Source: a virus
Length of the DNA: 23,127 nt
IMG/VR virus record: IMGVR_UViG_3300023170_000182
Span: 1-23,127 of that record
Strand: one strand, 5' to 3'
A model generated the notes under the pieces. It saw only the letters and a list, made by a program, of their open reading frames with translations, ran no database searches and had not been told where the DNA came from. Position 1 is the first letter of the stretch, and the number at the start of each line of letters is the position of its first letter. Both the position numbers and the translations under genes were made by a program. Of this stretch, positions 6,720-15,567 are shown piece by piece.

Positions 6720-6917
6720 TTATTTCCTATTTAGGATCTCTTTTAGTAGTGTTTTTATTTCGTCAATATCTTCTTTCATCTTATCTAATTCTTGCCTCTG
6801 CATTTCTTTATGATTGAGAGAATTGACATATTGATTATATGAAGTGGTGTCACAATTTACTATGGCACCACTTTTTTCATCTCTGTAAAGATTTTTATGT
6901 CCTTCTACTCTTATCAT
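6720..6917 (-). CDS. Small conserved-looking protein with a C-terminal coiled coil
   Basis: A 65-residue charged protein of unknown function. The N-terminal half, MIRVEGHKNLYRDEKSGAIV (1-20), looks like a small folded unit. Residues 35-65 form a likely coiled coil with hydrophobics in heptad spacing (L44, M47, I51, I54, L58, I61). Its ATG overlaps the TGA of the giant upstream gene in an ATGA, so it is probably made by coupled translation with that protein. I recall very similar small proteins in the same place in cyanomyoviruses. The coiled coil suggests oligomerisation or binding to a fibre or baseplate partner. The strict overlap and non-random composition make it a real gene despite its size. 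Confidence 0.8.
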   Translation of the reverse strand: MIRVEGHKNLYRDEKSGAIVNCDTTSYNQYVNSLNHKEMQRQELDKMKEDIDEIKTLLKEILNRK

Positions 6918-9900
6918 CTCAATGCAATTGTTCTAAGATCCTTTATTCTAGGAGCATGTGCCTGATCAGTACCAGACATTACAATTTTGATTGTATATCC
7001 AGTAAACAGATCTAAATTGTTTGCTGTAAATTCATACTCAAGATACTGATTTTCCAAACTTGCTGGAACAAATGTATCAGGTCTTCCATTATTTTTGGAA
7101 GAATCGACTGGTGTAATGGTTCCATCAGCGCCAATCGTCAAATTATCATATCCTGGGAATAATTCAAACTCTTGCGTCACCTCACCAGAGTCTGCTCTAA
7201 TCAAATTATAAAGGACTCTAAAATCGGCAGATTCATGTCTATATGCAGCAAGAATTACTTTAAGTGACGTTGCTTCTTGCGTCAGATTAACTGTATTGGA
7301 AACATAAACTGCCGCATGTGGATCAAATAGCAGTGAATTAACTCTATTGTCTGTAGAATAATCAGAAATTGGTTGATTCAATCTGTTTAATCTAAACTCC
7401 GTCATTGCAGTGTCGGTATAGATGATTGGTGACAGATTAGTATCTGTTGTACTTAAGGTTATACCAGTTGTGAATGATTTATTTCTTGGTAGAGTAGTAA
7501 GTCTTGTGGTTTCATTAATATTAGAAGCAACCATTCTTACAGAACTCAATTTGTTAACTTCATTTAATTCAACATTTTCAAAACCCTTGTCAACAAAAGG
7601 TGTCTCTGAACCATCAACACTTCTTCCAGTGGTAGTTCTTATCGAAGCTGTCACGGAAGTAGAGGACCCTGGTGTTAAAACATCATAATTTGGAACAATT
7701 TCATTAAACTGGATATTTTCTGTTGCCTTACAGTTATTTCCACCAATTGATGCCTCTGATGTGAATGATAATTGTGGTGCTCCAGAAGTATCTCCATCAT
7801 TGGATCTATCATTTCCATTTGTTGACATATCAACCGCAATATGATAATGATCAAGTTCATTTCCAAGTGAATTTACATCATGAGTAATACCATTAATTCT
7901 TCTTAGAGAAACACCATTTAACTCATACTTTGTAATCAAACTTCCAACTTCATGAGGTTGTACTTTACCTTCTACTGCTCTTGCACTTATTGTAAGAGTT
8001 CCACTACCAACTTCACTGTAAGAAATAATTTCATCTCCAATTTTCGCATATCCAAGATAAGTACCAGTAACAGTTTGCCCTTCAAAAGTAGCAAAGTTTG
8101 AAGTACTAGCAACACTAATTGTTGCAGACTCATCAATTGATAAAGCGGAGTCTAAAGTTGTTGAGGGAACATTTGGTTCTATGTCAGAAATAATAACCTT
8201 ATTGGTTGAATAATGCATTCCATGATCAAAATGGTCAACCTTCAAATAATTTCCAGAATTTAATCCAGATCCCTCAGAAGTTCTATCGGTAATTGTTGTA
8301 CTTGCGAGAGAAACAATAGTTCCAGAATCGTTGTAGTAACTTACTGCTGCTCCTACTTGGAAGGTCTTAGACGCTCCCTTTTCTCCTTGCACATTGGAAA
8401 GATATAGAGTATCTAATCCTGTAATAGAATCAATTGTAATTCTAGCATTTCTTCCAAGAGTTGTCACAATACCAACAACATCCCCAACCTGATATCCATT
8501 TCCAGTTGTGGTCGTTCCAGCGATTCCTGTAATGACACCATTTGTTGTGGTAACACTGAGTTTGAGACCAGAACCATTTCCAACAAGAGTTGTAGTTTCC
8601 AAATCAGATGCGTCTACATAATTTACTCCACCATCAGTAATTGAGACATTATCAACAGAACTTCCCTGGCCAGTAACATAACCATATCCAAATCCATTAG
8701 ATCCTGCAATTTTTCTGCCAACTGTCAAAATACCAATATTTCCATTACCAGCAGCAATTGTTGATATTCCAAGAGTTACTGTTTTTGGTAATGTTGTAAT
8801 TGGATTACCTCCCAAATTCTCAACATATCCATTACTTTCGTCCAGGGTTGGATTGTAGAAGAATGCAGTTCCTGTAGTTGAAGTGAAGTTTGCCTTATAT
8901 AATTTGAACTTAAGATCTTGATATTGGTTTGCTGTCCAAATAGACCCATTTTGAGATTTAAACAGACTTCCAAGTGCAAATTGTTTGGAGTAAATAATTG
9001 CTTCCGAATCTGGTAAATTTGAGGTATTAATGGTTCTTTCACCCATTTCAGCAATCCACAGTTCATATTCATCTGTTGTTTCTGCTACAGCAACAATCGC
9101 ATATTCTTGTCCAGGTGCAAGATAAATTGGATAATCAAATGTTACCTTTGTTGCAACTGCACCAATTGATGAAGTTGTAATATCACTAGGTCTTAGTGTT
9201 TTTGGATTTCCTACAATTGTTCTTGTTGGTGTTCCCAACTCAACGGTTCTTATTTCAATTCTTACAGGATCGTTTCCAGATGGTTTGCTAGCAAAGAAAA
9301 GATCTACCGCAGTTAAGAAAGCTCCATTAGAATCATTATTTTGTCCATTTAAATCTGGAGCATCAATTGTTCCACCAACACTGAACGATTGTGCCAGAGG
9401 ATCATAGAATCTGGCGGTAACTCTTCTAGTTCGGCGTTGAAAAACTTGAAATCTGCCTTCAGATCTATAAGATGCTTCTGCAGTAGATTGTAACTTGCTT
9501 CCAGGAAGAGGAGCAGCGTTTGTGGAACTATTTGTTAGTTTATAAGTCTTAGTTCCTGTAGATATTCTAACGGCAGGAGCTGGAACAGTATATGGATCTC
9601 TCAAGAAGAATGATCCTAAAAGATCGCCATAGTTATCAGAAATTAAACGAAGATCTTTTACATATGCGACAGCGCCACTTGTTTGACCAACTAACTTTGT
9701 TCCAGACTTCACATATCCAGAATATTTACCTTGTGCTTCTTCGGAAAGAGCAAAAACATCAACATTAAGAACTTTGGAAGATTGACTATATTCTGAAGAA
9801 AGATTTTCTGACTTTACGTAAGGATTTATGTCAAAGGTTTTTGATGGAGCATTAAATGTTCCTTCTTTATGATTTCCAGAACACAATCTAAATGTGATTA

Positions 9901-12900
9901 CAGACTCTCCATCACTATAACCAATCACAGTTTCTCCAACTTCAAAAGAACCCGTAGAACCATAATTTACTAGTGTCGAATCGTTAGATATTTCAAGTAA
10001 TTTTGGAATAAAATCAACACTACCATTTCCATCAAAGAACTGATAGAACTTTGTTAAAGGTTTCAGATTATTGGCAGAGAATTGAGTATTTCTAGAACGC
10101 ATGTATGCATCTCTGCCAGAAGAAACTACAACGGTTCTGGAAGTCACCCTCGTTCTTGTTGTTCCTCTACGATTTGGATCTGGAATTCTTCTTCTAACTG
10201 AAGAATTGGAGTCTGGAAGTCTAACAGTTCTAACCCAACTATCACTAGTAGGAGAAAGTTTAACAAATCCATTATAAGAAACAACATGGAATGGATTTAC
10301 ATTTTCTACTTTAGTTGCCAGTGGTTGTTCAATCCAACCAACACTACTATATTTTAATGTGATGGCACTTCCTGTCTTCTGAACATTTGAGTCTAATAGG
10401 TCAAAGTTTGTGGACAGATCCAAATTTTCATCAGTAATGTCAGTTGAAGGTGCTATTTGACTCTTAAGAGAATTATCACTGATTATAGTTGTAAGTTCTT
10501 GAGCGTCAGTATCTACTTCTATTGAGGAAACATTTAAATCAATTAAAGAATTATTTTTAAAATCATCTACAAAGAATCCTGTCTTAAATCTATTATTTCC
10601 TTGTGCATCCTGAACTTGAAGGGTTTGGGTATTTACTTCCAAAAGGGAAAGTGACGTAACTCTTTCCAGATTTTCAATCCTATCTTCAAGTTTTCCAATA
10701 TCTCTCATAGTATATCTTCTATTATCTACAAGAGAAATATCAGCATCACTTGGATCATACAAATATGCAGGAAGAGTTATGGTCCCCAAGTCCATTAATC
10801 CATCAGGATTCTTATTTGTTGGAACTTTTGGATTAACCTCAGAAATTCCTTTCTGAACAATAAAGTTTCCAAATGTGTCCAGATATACCTTATCAATTCT
10901 TGGGAGGTAATAATTATACCCAATTAAGGAACTTTCTTTTGGTTTTAAAATAAGTTTTGGTAGAGTTCCAAAACTTCTTGAGTCAAAGTCAAATGGAGAT
11001 TTATCGATAGCAGTGAACTGTGATACTCTTGGTCTAAAATCAAGTGTATCAGAAGCTCTTACTTGTCTTGGTCCAATTGAAGGAATATCTTCTGCAAATC
11101 TCTCATCACCATAACTCAAAACAGTGTAGACATCACCACTATCTGAAGCAGGAACAATGTAATGGTCAAATACAATCTTCAATCTTCTGGAAGGAATTGG
11201 TGTATTTGAACTTCTAACAATTCTGGAGTAATCATAATATTGGTCTTTTTGTCCTTTGTCTAAGGTAAAGGATGAAGTAACATCTTTATAAGAACCGTTG
11301 GTGACAGACTGAAGTGAAGCAGTATTGTTAGATTCTTCTAATGTAACAGTTTCTCCTGCGATAAATCTATCTTGATTTAAATATACAACAGATAAAACAA
11401 GTGAAGATGGTTTAGCAACTACTCTTGCTACAGTATTGCTTGTAGAACTTGTAATACTTTCACCGATAATTGCATTACTTACAACAGAACTATCAAAGAA
11501 TTGAATTTGATCCAGTGTTGGTGCATTCTCATTTAAAGATTCGTGAATTGCAAGAACCTTAACAACATCTGGCCAATTCAATGAAATTTCTTCATCCTGA
11601 ACTCTCAATCCATAATTTGCATTATAAGTGAGACCATCATTGATAGACGTATTGACACCAACTCCAGATTGTGGGTGCTTGGAGTATGCTACATCAAGTG
11701 TAGCACTTCTGGTGTAGTCTTTTATCTTACTTTGAATACCATTCTTTGTTAATGAGGTATTTACTACAACACTAGATTCACTCGCATCTAAACCATTAAT
11801 AGTAACTGTATTGTTACTGATAGAGAAAGCATCGGAAGTTACTGTTCCAATTCCACCACCTGTGTAATGAACAGAATATCTTTCTTCGTCAAAAGGATCA
11901 AAGAATGCGCTAGTAATACCACTAACAGCAGACAAATCAAATGTTAAAACACCACTAGAATCTGTTGTTTCTCCAGTGATCTGTTCCGATATCTTTAAAG
12001 TAGAACCCGAAAGATTTACTGATTCAATATTGGAATCTGGAAGTTCTGCATAAAGATATCCCTTATCTTGATTTCTCAATGCTGGAACACCAAGTTTGAT
12101 TTGAGAATATGTTCCATTAGAAACTGTTCCTACATGAACACCGGAAACAGTTGTGGATGCTGCAATTGTTAAAGACGATCCGTTATTTGCTGTTACTCTA
12201 TTGAAAGTTTCATCACCAGAAGCAGTTTGATATCTGATAATATCACCAACTTTAACACCTGTGAATACTTTTCCTGGACTTACGAGAGTGTTTCCACCGC
12301 TGATGGTTCCACCAATAACACCATTAGGAAGATTAATAGAATCTAAAAGGGAATCTGCAGTAAATGATGGAAATCCAGAAATACCAGATTGGGAAGCAGA
12401 TTTAATATCTCTAGTTCCATATACAATAACAGATGCTACTGTAGCAGAAGCATCAACACCATTAATAATCAGTTGCTCTCCTACAGAAAATGTTCCAGAA
12501 GTTTGTCTAATACTTACCGTACTGCCAGAACCAGAGGAAACTGCATATCCACTTGCACCGCTACTCTTTCCTTTAATATAAGATGAAGTTATTAATCCCA
12601 GAGGTGCTACTGGTGTGTTTAGTGTAAGAGATGTATAAGTCTGAACATCATAAAGATATAAATCCCAATTTGTAGATGCATCTTGATATGCAGAACCAGT
12701 CAAGTTAAATGTATAAACTCTGGCGTCACCAATTTGTGTTCCACCGCCAGCAAATTGATTGTAAAGATCAATAGATTCTTTCTGCTTTGGTGCTCCACTT
12801 ACATTATTAACTCTAAGAAGGTTCCCCATTTCGAAGGGAATGTTTGCGGCAGATATTGTTGCAGTATCTCTTGGTTTTTCTACGTCAATAATTGTATTTG

Positions 12901-14005
12901 ATACTGTTTCTACATTGTAACCACCAACATAAGCTTCTCCAGGAGAAACTTTTACACACATAAGATCATCGGAAGGTGTGTTAAGTTGATCTGTAGATTG
13001 ATTGTCAAAGAACAATCCATCATTACCCAACTTGTCATTGAGTGAATTGTGCAAAGATACTTTAAAATTGTCTAATGCATAATGACCAGACTCTTCATAT
13101 GTTCTTTCTGCAATATAGTCTCCAAGTCTGTTGAGTTGGGTTTTATTTTCAATTTTCTTTATCTTACCATCTTCTACTCTAAGAAGTTCTACAAAGTCCG
13201 TATCATTGGTGTCTGTGAGTAACTTCTTAGATAATGTTAAATTAATTTGTAATCTATCTGCACCTGGTGCCGAATAATTTGTAAATCCTTTTGCATTATC
13301 ATAGAGTGAAGAATCGTCCTTAGCATTTACAAGAAGTTCACTAATTGTTAAACCAACTCTATAGGATGGTGTATTTGTATAATTGTCTAAAATTAATGTT
13401 TGTTTTGAAACACTTGCAAAATATCCTCTAATAAAATATACACCTTCTCCAATTGATGCTGCCGATCCAATAGAAGTTGCATTTAAACTAATAAGAGATG
13501 CAAATGGAGTTCCTGCACTAATAGTTGTGTTTCCATAAACTACGTTTTCATCAGCATACAATAATTCTCCATCTTCAAATTGATCAAAAACAAAATTGTT
13601 ATTGGAATCTACATATTTTACATAAATTGTTGGATTTTCAATATTGGAATTATTTGCAAATGCAACATATTGTATAGTTGCAGTTGTTCCAGAAGTTTGA
13701 CCAGTAATTTTTTTACCAATAAAACTATTGAGATATAAAGATATGTCAACACCAAACTCTGTTGAGTTCAACTTAACTGCATAAAATTGACCATCATACG
13801 ATATATTACCTGGAACTACTACAGTTCCATCTTTGAAGGTATAACTACCAAAAGATTCAATCTGATTTTGTAATATTGATTGTAAAGTGGTTAATTCTCT
13901 TGCCTGAACTGGAAATCCTGGCTTAAATAAGACTTTATAAAAGTTTTTACCCGAATCAAAATCATCATAGTATGGGTTGATATTTAAGTCTGTTTTTTGT
14001 GCCAT
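6914..14005 (-). CDS. Giant DUF4815-type virion structural protein in the gp9-gp12 slot
   Basis: A 2,363-residue, mostly beta-predicted protein. The N-terminus has INPYYDDFDSGKNFYKVLF...FPVQARELTTLQSILQNQIE (9-50), the hallmark of what I recall as the DUF4815 family of marine T4-like phages. Further in are an Arg-rich stretch VRRRIPDPNRRGTTRTR (about 1268-1284) followed by FSANNLKPLTKFYQFFDG; DPLAQSFSVGG (about 1533) leading to a galactose-binding-like sandwich with AVDLFFASKP and YLAPGQEYAIVAVAE; a GYT-type repeat (near 8480-8660); and a C-terminal domain with SLLFDPHAAVYVS, FELFPGY and a final APRIKDLRTIALR. It follows gp8 by five bases and takes the place of T4 gp9 to gp12, so it may be a baseplate-edge or tail-fibre attachment protein. 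That role is inferred from position. The reading frame is unbroken. Confidence 0.85.
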   Translation of the reverse strand: MAQKTDLNINPYYDDFDSGKNFYKVLFKPGFPVQARELTTLQSILQNQIESFGSYTFKDGTVVVPGNISYDGQFYAVKLNSTEFGVDISLYLNSFIGKKITGQTSGTTATIQYVAFANNSNIENPTIYVKYVDSNNNFVFDQFEDGELLYADENVVYGNTTISAGTPFASLISLNATSIGSAASIGEGVYFIRGYFASVSKQTLILDNYTNTPSYRVGLTISELLVNAKDDSSLYDNAKGFTNYSAPGADRLQINLTLSKKLLTDTNDTDFVELLRVEDGKIKKIENKTQLNRLGDYIAERTYEESGHYALDNFKVSLHNSLNDKLGNDGLFFDNQSTDQLNTPSDDLMCVKVSPGEAYVGGYNVETVSNTIIDVEKPRDTATISAANIPFEMGNLLRVNNVSGAPKQKESIDLYNQFAGGGTQIGDARVYTFNLTGSAYQDASTNWDLYLYDVQTYTSLTLNTPVAPLGLITSSYIKGKSSGASGYAVSSGSGSTVSIRQTSGTFSVGEQLIINGVDASATVASVIVYGTRDIKSASQSGISGFPSFTADSLLDSINLPNGVIGGTISGGNTLVSPGKVFTGVKVGDIIRYQTASGDETFNRVTANNGSSLTIAASTTVSGVHVGTVSNGTYSQIKLGVPALRNQDKGYLYAELPDSNIESVNLSGSTLKISEQITGETTDSSGVLTFDLSAVSGITSAFFDPFDEERYSVHYTGGGIGTVTSDAFSISNNTVTINGLDASESSVVVNTSLTKNGIQSKIKDYTRSATLDVAYSKHPQSGVGVNTSINDGLTYNANYGLRVQDEEISLNWPDVVKVLAIHESLNENAPTLDQIQFFDSSVVSNAIIGESITSSTSNTVARVVAKPSSLVLSVVYLNQDRFIAGETVTLEESNNTASLQSVTNGSYKDVTSSFTLDKGQKDQYYDYSRIVRSSNTPIPSRRLKIVFDHYIVPASDSGDVYTVLSYGDERFAEDIPSIGPRQVRASDTLDFRPRVSQFTAIDKSPFDFDSRSFGTLPKLILKPKESSLIGYNYYLPRIDKVYLDTFGNFIVQKGISEVNPKVPTNKNPDGLMDLGTITLPAYLYDPSDADISLVDNRRYTMRDIGKLEDRIENLERVTSLSLLEVNTQTLQVQDAQGNNRFKTGFFVDDFKNNSLIDLNVSSIEVDTDAQELTTIISDNSLKSQIAPSTDITDENLDLSTNFDLLDSNVQKTGSAITLKYSSVGWIEQPLATKVENVNPFHVVSYNGFVKLSPTSDSWVRTVRLPDSNSSVRRRIPDPNRRGTTRTRVTSRTVVVSSGRDAYMRSRNTQFSANNLKPLTKFYQFFDGNGSVDFIPKLLEISNDSTLVNYGSTGSFEVGETVIGYSDGESVITFRLCSGNHKEGTFNAPSKTFDINPYVKSENLSSEYSQSSKVLNVDVFALSEEAQGKYSGYVKSGTKLVGQTSGAVAYVKDLRLISDNYGDLLGSFFLRDPYTVPAPAVRISTGTKTYKLTNSSTNAAPLPGSKLQSTAEASYRSEGRFQVFQRRTRRVTARFYDPLAQSFSVGGTIDAPDLNGQNNDSNGAFLTAVDLFFASKPSGNDPVRIEIRTVELGTPTRTIVGNPKTLRPSDITTSSIGAVATKVTFDYPIYLAPGQEYAIVAVAETTDEYELWIAEMGERTINTSNLPDSEAIIYSKQFALGSLFKSQNGSIWTANQYQDLKFKLYKANFTSTTGTAFFYNPTLDESNGYVENLGGNPITTLPKTVTLGISTIAAGNGNIGILTVGRKIAGSNGFGYGYVTGQGSSVDNVSITDGGVNYVDASDLETTTLVGNGSGLKLSVTTTNGVITGIAGTTTTGNGYQVGDVVGIVTTLGRNARITIDSITGLDTLYLSNVQGEKGASKTFQVGAAVSYYNDSGTIVSLASTTITDRTSEGSGLNSGNYLKVDHFDHGMHYSTNKVIISDIEPNVPSTTLDSALSIDESATISVASTSNFATFEGQTVTGTYLGYAKIGDEIISYSEVGSGTLTISARAVEGKVQPHEVGSLITKYELNGVSLRRINGITHDVNSLGNELDHYHIAVDMSTNGNDRSNDGDTSGAPQLSFTSEASIGGNNCKATENIQFNEIVPNYDVLTPGSSTSVTASIRTTTGRSVDGSETPFVDKGFENVELNEVNKLSSVRMVASNINETTRLTTLPRNKSFTTGITLSTTDTNLSPIIYTDTAMTEFRLNRLNQPISDYSTDNRVNSLLFDPHAAVYVSNTVNLTQEATSLKVILAAYRHESADFRVLYNLIRADSGEVTQEFELFPGYDNLTIGADGTITPVDSSKNNGRPDTFVPASLENQYLEYEFTANNLDLFTGYTIKIVMSGTDQAHAPRIKDLRTIALR

Positions 14006-14010
14006 CTTTT

Positions 14011-15540
14011 TTAGAATTCCAGAATGATTTTAACGTCTTCTTTTTGCCTAAGATTTCTTTCAACCTCGGGTCTGTTATCAATGTAGATAATGTCCCCCGT
14101 CTTTTTATTTATCTCTGGATTTGCAAGTCCACTAGTGAAATTAGAACCCAAAGTAATTCCATTTTCTGAACTACCAGTAAATCCAGATGCTACTGTTGTA
14201 GAAGTTGCAGATGTAAATGAGATGCTATCAGTATTATTAAAATCAACAACTTTAGAATCTACACCAATGGTTGTTCTATCTTCTTGATTAACACCATCAG
14301 TTAAGAATAGTGATCTATCTTGAAAATATTTTAATACTTTAGTACTACTATCATATGACGAAACCCAACCCTTCGCAATCTCTGTAGATGATTGAGTTTG
14401 AGTAACTTTTTCTCCTACTGTTGGTGTTCCTGTATATGAATTATCAAGTTTTAATGCGTATGAAGACGAATAAGTAGAACCTGTAAATGTAGTTACACCA
14501 GAAGAATATTCTTTTGGATTTTTAACAATTCCAACTTGAGCAAATTTTGTATCTACTGGAAAATCTTTAGTAGAATCGTCAAATCTTGCATAGATTAAAA
14601 CTCTATCAGCACCTAGTTCAGTATAAATGTCATATCCATGTCCCTTAGATGGTGGGATAATTGGAATAAGGTTTGCTGGACTTGATATAGTTCCAGTTCT
14701 TTCTAGATCAACAATACCAAATGTATATCCTTTACCCCCAGTAACAACGTTAGTAGAAGTAATAGCACCATTACTATCTACATTTATGGAAACTTTTCCT
14801 CCTGTACCGTCACCTAAAATATCATACGTCGATGCCGTATATCCCAAACCAGCATTTTTAATATAAACTTTTTTGATCTGATTATTATTTGTGTCAGAAT
14901 CACCAGACTCTCTAACAGATTGAATTTGCGAATCTGTAGATGTTGACCAATCGTTAGGAAGAGCAATATATTCGATAGAATCGAATTTGATTATATCACT
15001 TGGAGAAATAGAAAATAGATACTTCCAGGTATATCCATCAGATCCTGCAGTAAATGGTTGCAGATCAGTTGAGGTTGGTTCAAATTTTGATCTGGCACCT
15101 TTTAAATTAGTTCCAGAAGATCCATTATCAATACAAATATAAACTCTAAAATCACTATTAATTACATAATAGTTTGAATCATATAATCTACTGGTTCCAG
15201 AGTTTGGTGTTGTATTAGTGGAACTATAATCATGCCTATACATGTCATAGGCAGTATTTGATGTCCATTGAACCTTTCTTATTACCCTTCTAATATTTGT
15301 ACTAGTAACTCTTTTTCCAAATATTCCAGTATCTCTATAATGTGTTAGATACTCAAAATTATCAGTTGGACTTGGAGGTCCACTAGTAGCAGTGCTCCAA
15401 TCAGAAGTTCTACCAAACCCAACAGCAGATGAATTTGGTAGACCTAAGAAAACATAATAAGAATTATTATCATCCAATACAGAATCTATAAAGTTACTCG
15501 CATTCAGTATTCTAAATTGATCTGTTACGACAGCAGCCAT
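14011..15540 (-). CDS. 8: Baseplate wedge protein gp8 (T4-like), enlarged
   Basis: gp8 is a subunit of the baseplate wedge. In T4 it forms a dimer that binds gp10 and gp7 and is built from beta domains. This protein has 509 residues against 334 in T4. The ends match T4: VTDQFRILNASNFIDSV (5-21; T4 VTSKFRTEKMLNFYNSI), FGRTSDW (42-48; T4 FGRSEPW), PPSPTDN (55-61), SDGYTWKYLFSISP...EYIALP (167-195; T4 GDGYVWEYLFEIPP...EYIVVP), QVGIVKNPKE (335-344) and the C-terminal TGDIIYIDNRPEVER...ILEF (481-509; T4 SGEMIYMENRPPIIM...LFTF). The extra length is two in-frame insertions: about 225-285 with GYT-type turns (NAGLGYT, GGKGYTF), and about 345-470, Ser/Thr-rich. It is preceded by an exact late promoter. 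Start ATG at 15540. Confidence 0.93.
   Translation of the reverse strand: MAAVVTDQFRILNASNFIDSVLDDNNSYYVFLGLPNSSAVGFGRTSDWSTATSGPPSPTDNFEYLTHYRDTGIFGKRVTSTNIRRVIRKVQWTSNTAYDMYRHDYSSTNTTPNSGTSRLYDSNYYVINSDFRVYICIDNGSSGTNLKGARSKFEPTSTDLQPFTAGSDGYTWKYLFSISPSDIIKFDSIEYIALPNDWSTSTDSQIQSVRESGDSDTNNNQIKKVYIKNAGLGYTASTYDILGDGTGGKVSINVDSNGAITSTNVVTGGKGYTFGIVDLERTGTISSPANLIPIIPPSKGHGYDIYTELGADRVLIYARFDDSTKDFPVDTKFAQVGIVKNPKEYSSGVTTFTGSTYSSSYALKLDNSYTGTPTVGEKVTQTQSSTEIAKGWVSSYDSSTKVLKYFQDRSLFLTDGVNQEDRTTIGVDSKVVDFNNTDSISFTSATSTTVASGFTGSSENGITLGSNFTSGLANPEINKKTGDIIYIDNRPEVERNLRQKEDVKIILEF
14106..14113 (-). promoter_or_regulatory. Possible variant late promoter (GATAAATA) before the DUF4815 gene
   Basis: GATAAATA on the minus strand lies within the end of gene 8, about 100 bases before the start of the giant DUF4815 gene. 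It matches the late box at seven of eight positions. It also encodes EINKK of gp8, so it could be chance. Confidence 0.3.
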
Positions 15541-15559
15541 ATTAACGTAGTTTTTTAGA

Positions 15560-15567
15560 TATTTATA
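15560..15567 (-). promoter_or_regulatory. T4-type late promoter (TATAAATA) before gene 8
   Basis: An exact TATAAATA on the minus strand that overlaps the TAA stop of the upstream giant gene and lies 19 bases before the gp8 ATG. It is one of only two exact copies I found on the coding strand, both in intergenic gaps. The predicted leader is short, about 13 bases. Confidence 0.82.

Noticed and set aside
7675-9072. Minus-strand open frames of 63 and 98 codons in another frame of the DUF4815 gene
   Set aside because: Out-of-frame products rich in Gln, Ile and Met, as expected from frame-shifting a Thr/Asn/Ser-rich gene; the main frame is unbroken across both.
12261-12581. Plus-strand open frames opposite the DUF4815 gene
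   Set aside because: Shadows of the giant gene: low-complexity translations, overlapping each other in different frames, no ribosome binding site of note.
14620-14640. TATAAAT-like sequences on the plus strand (also near 12655, 21518 and 4380)
   Set aside because: All lie inside genes on the opposite strand with no plus-strand gene to serve, and they lack the final A of the late box.
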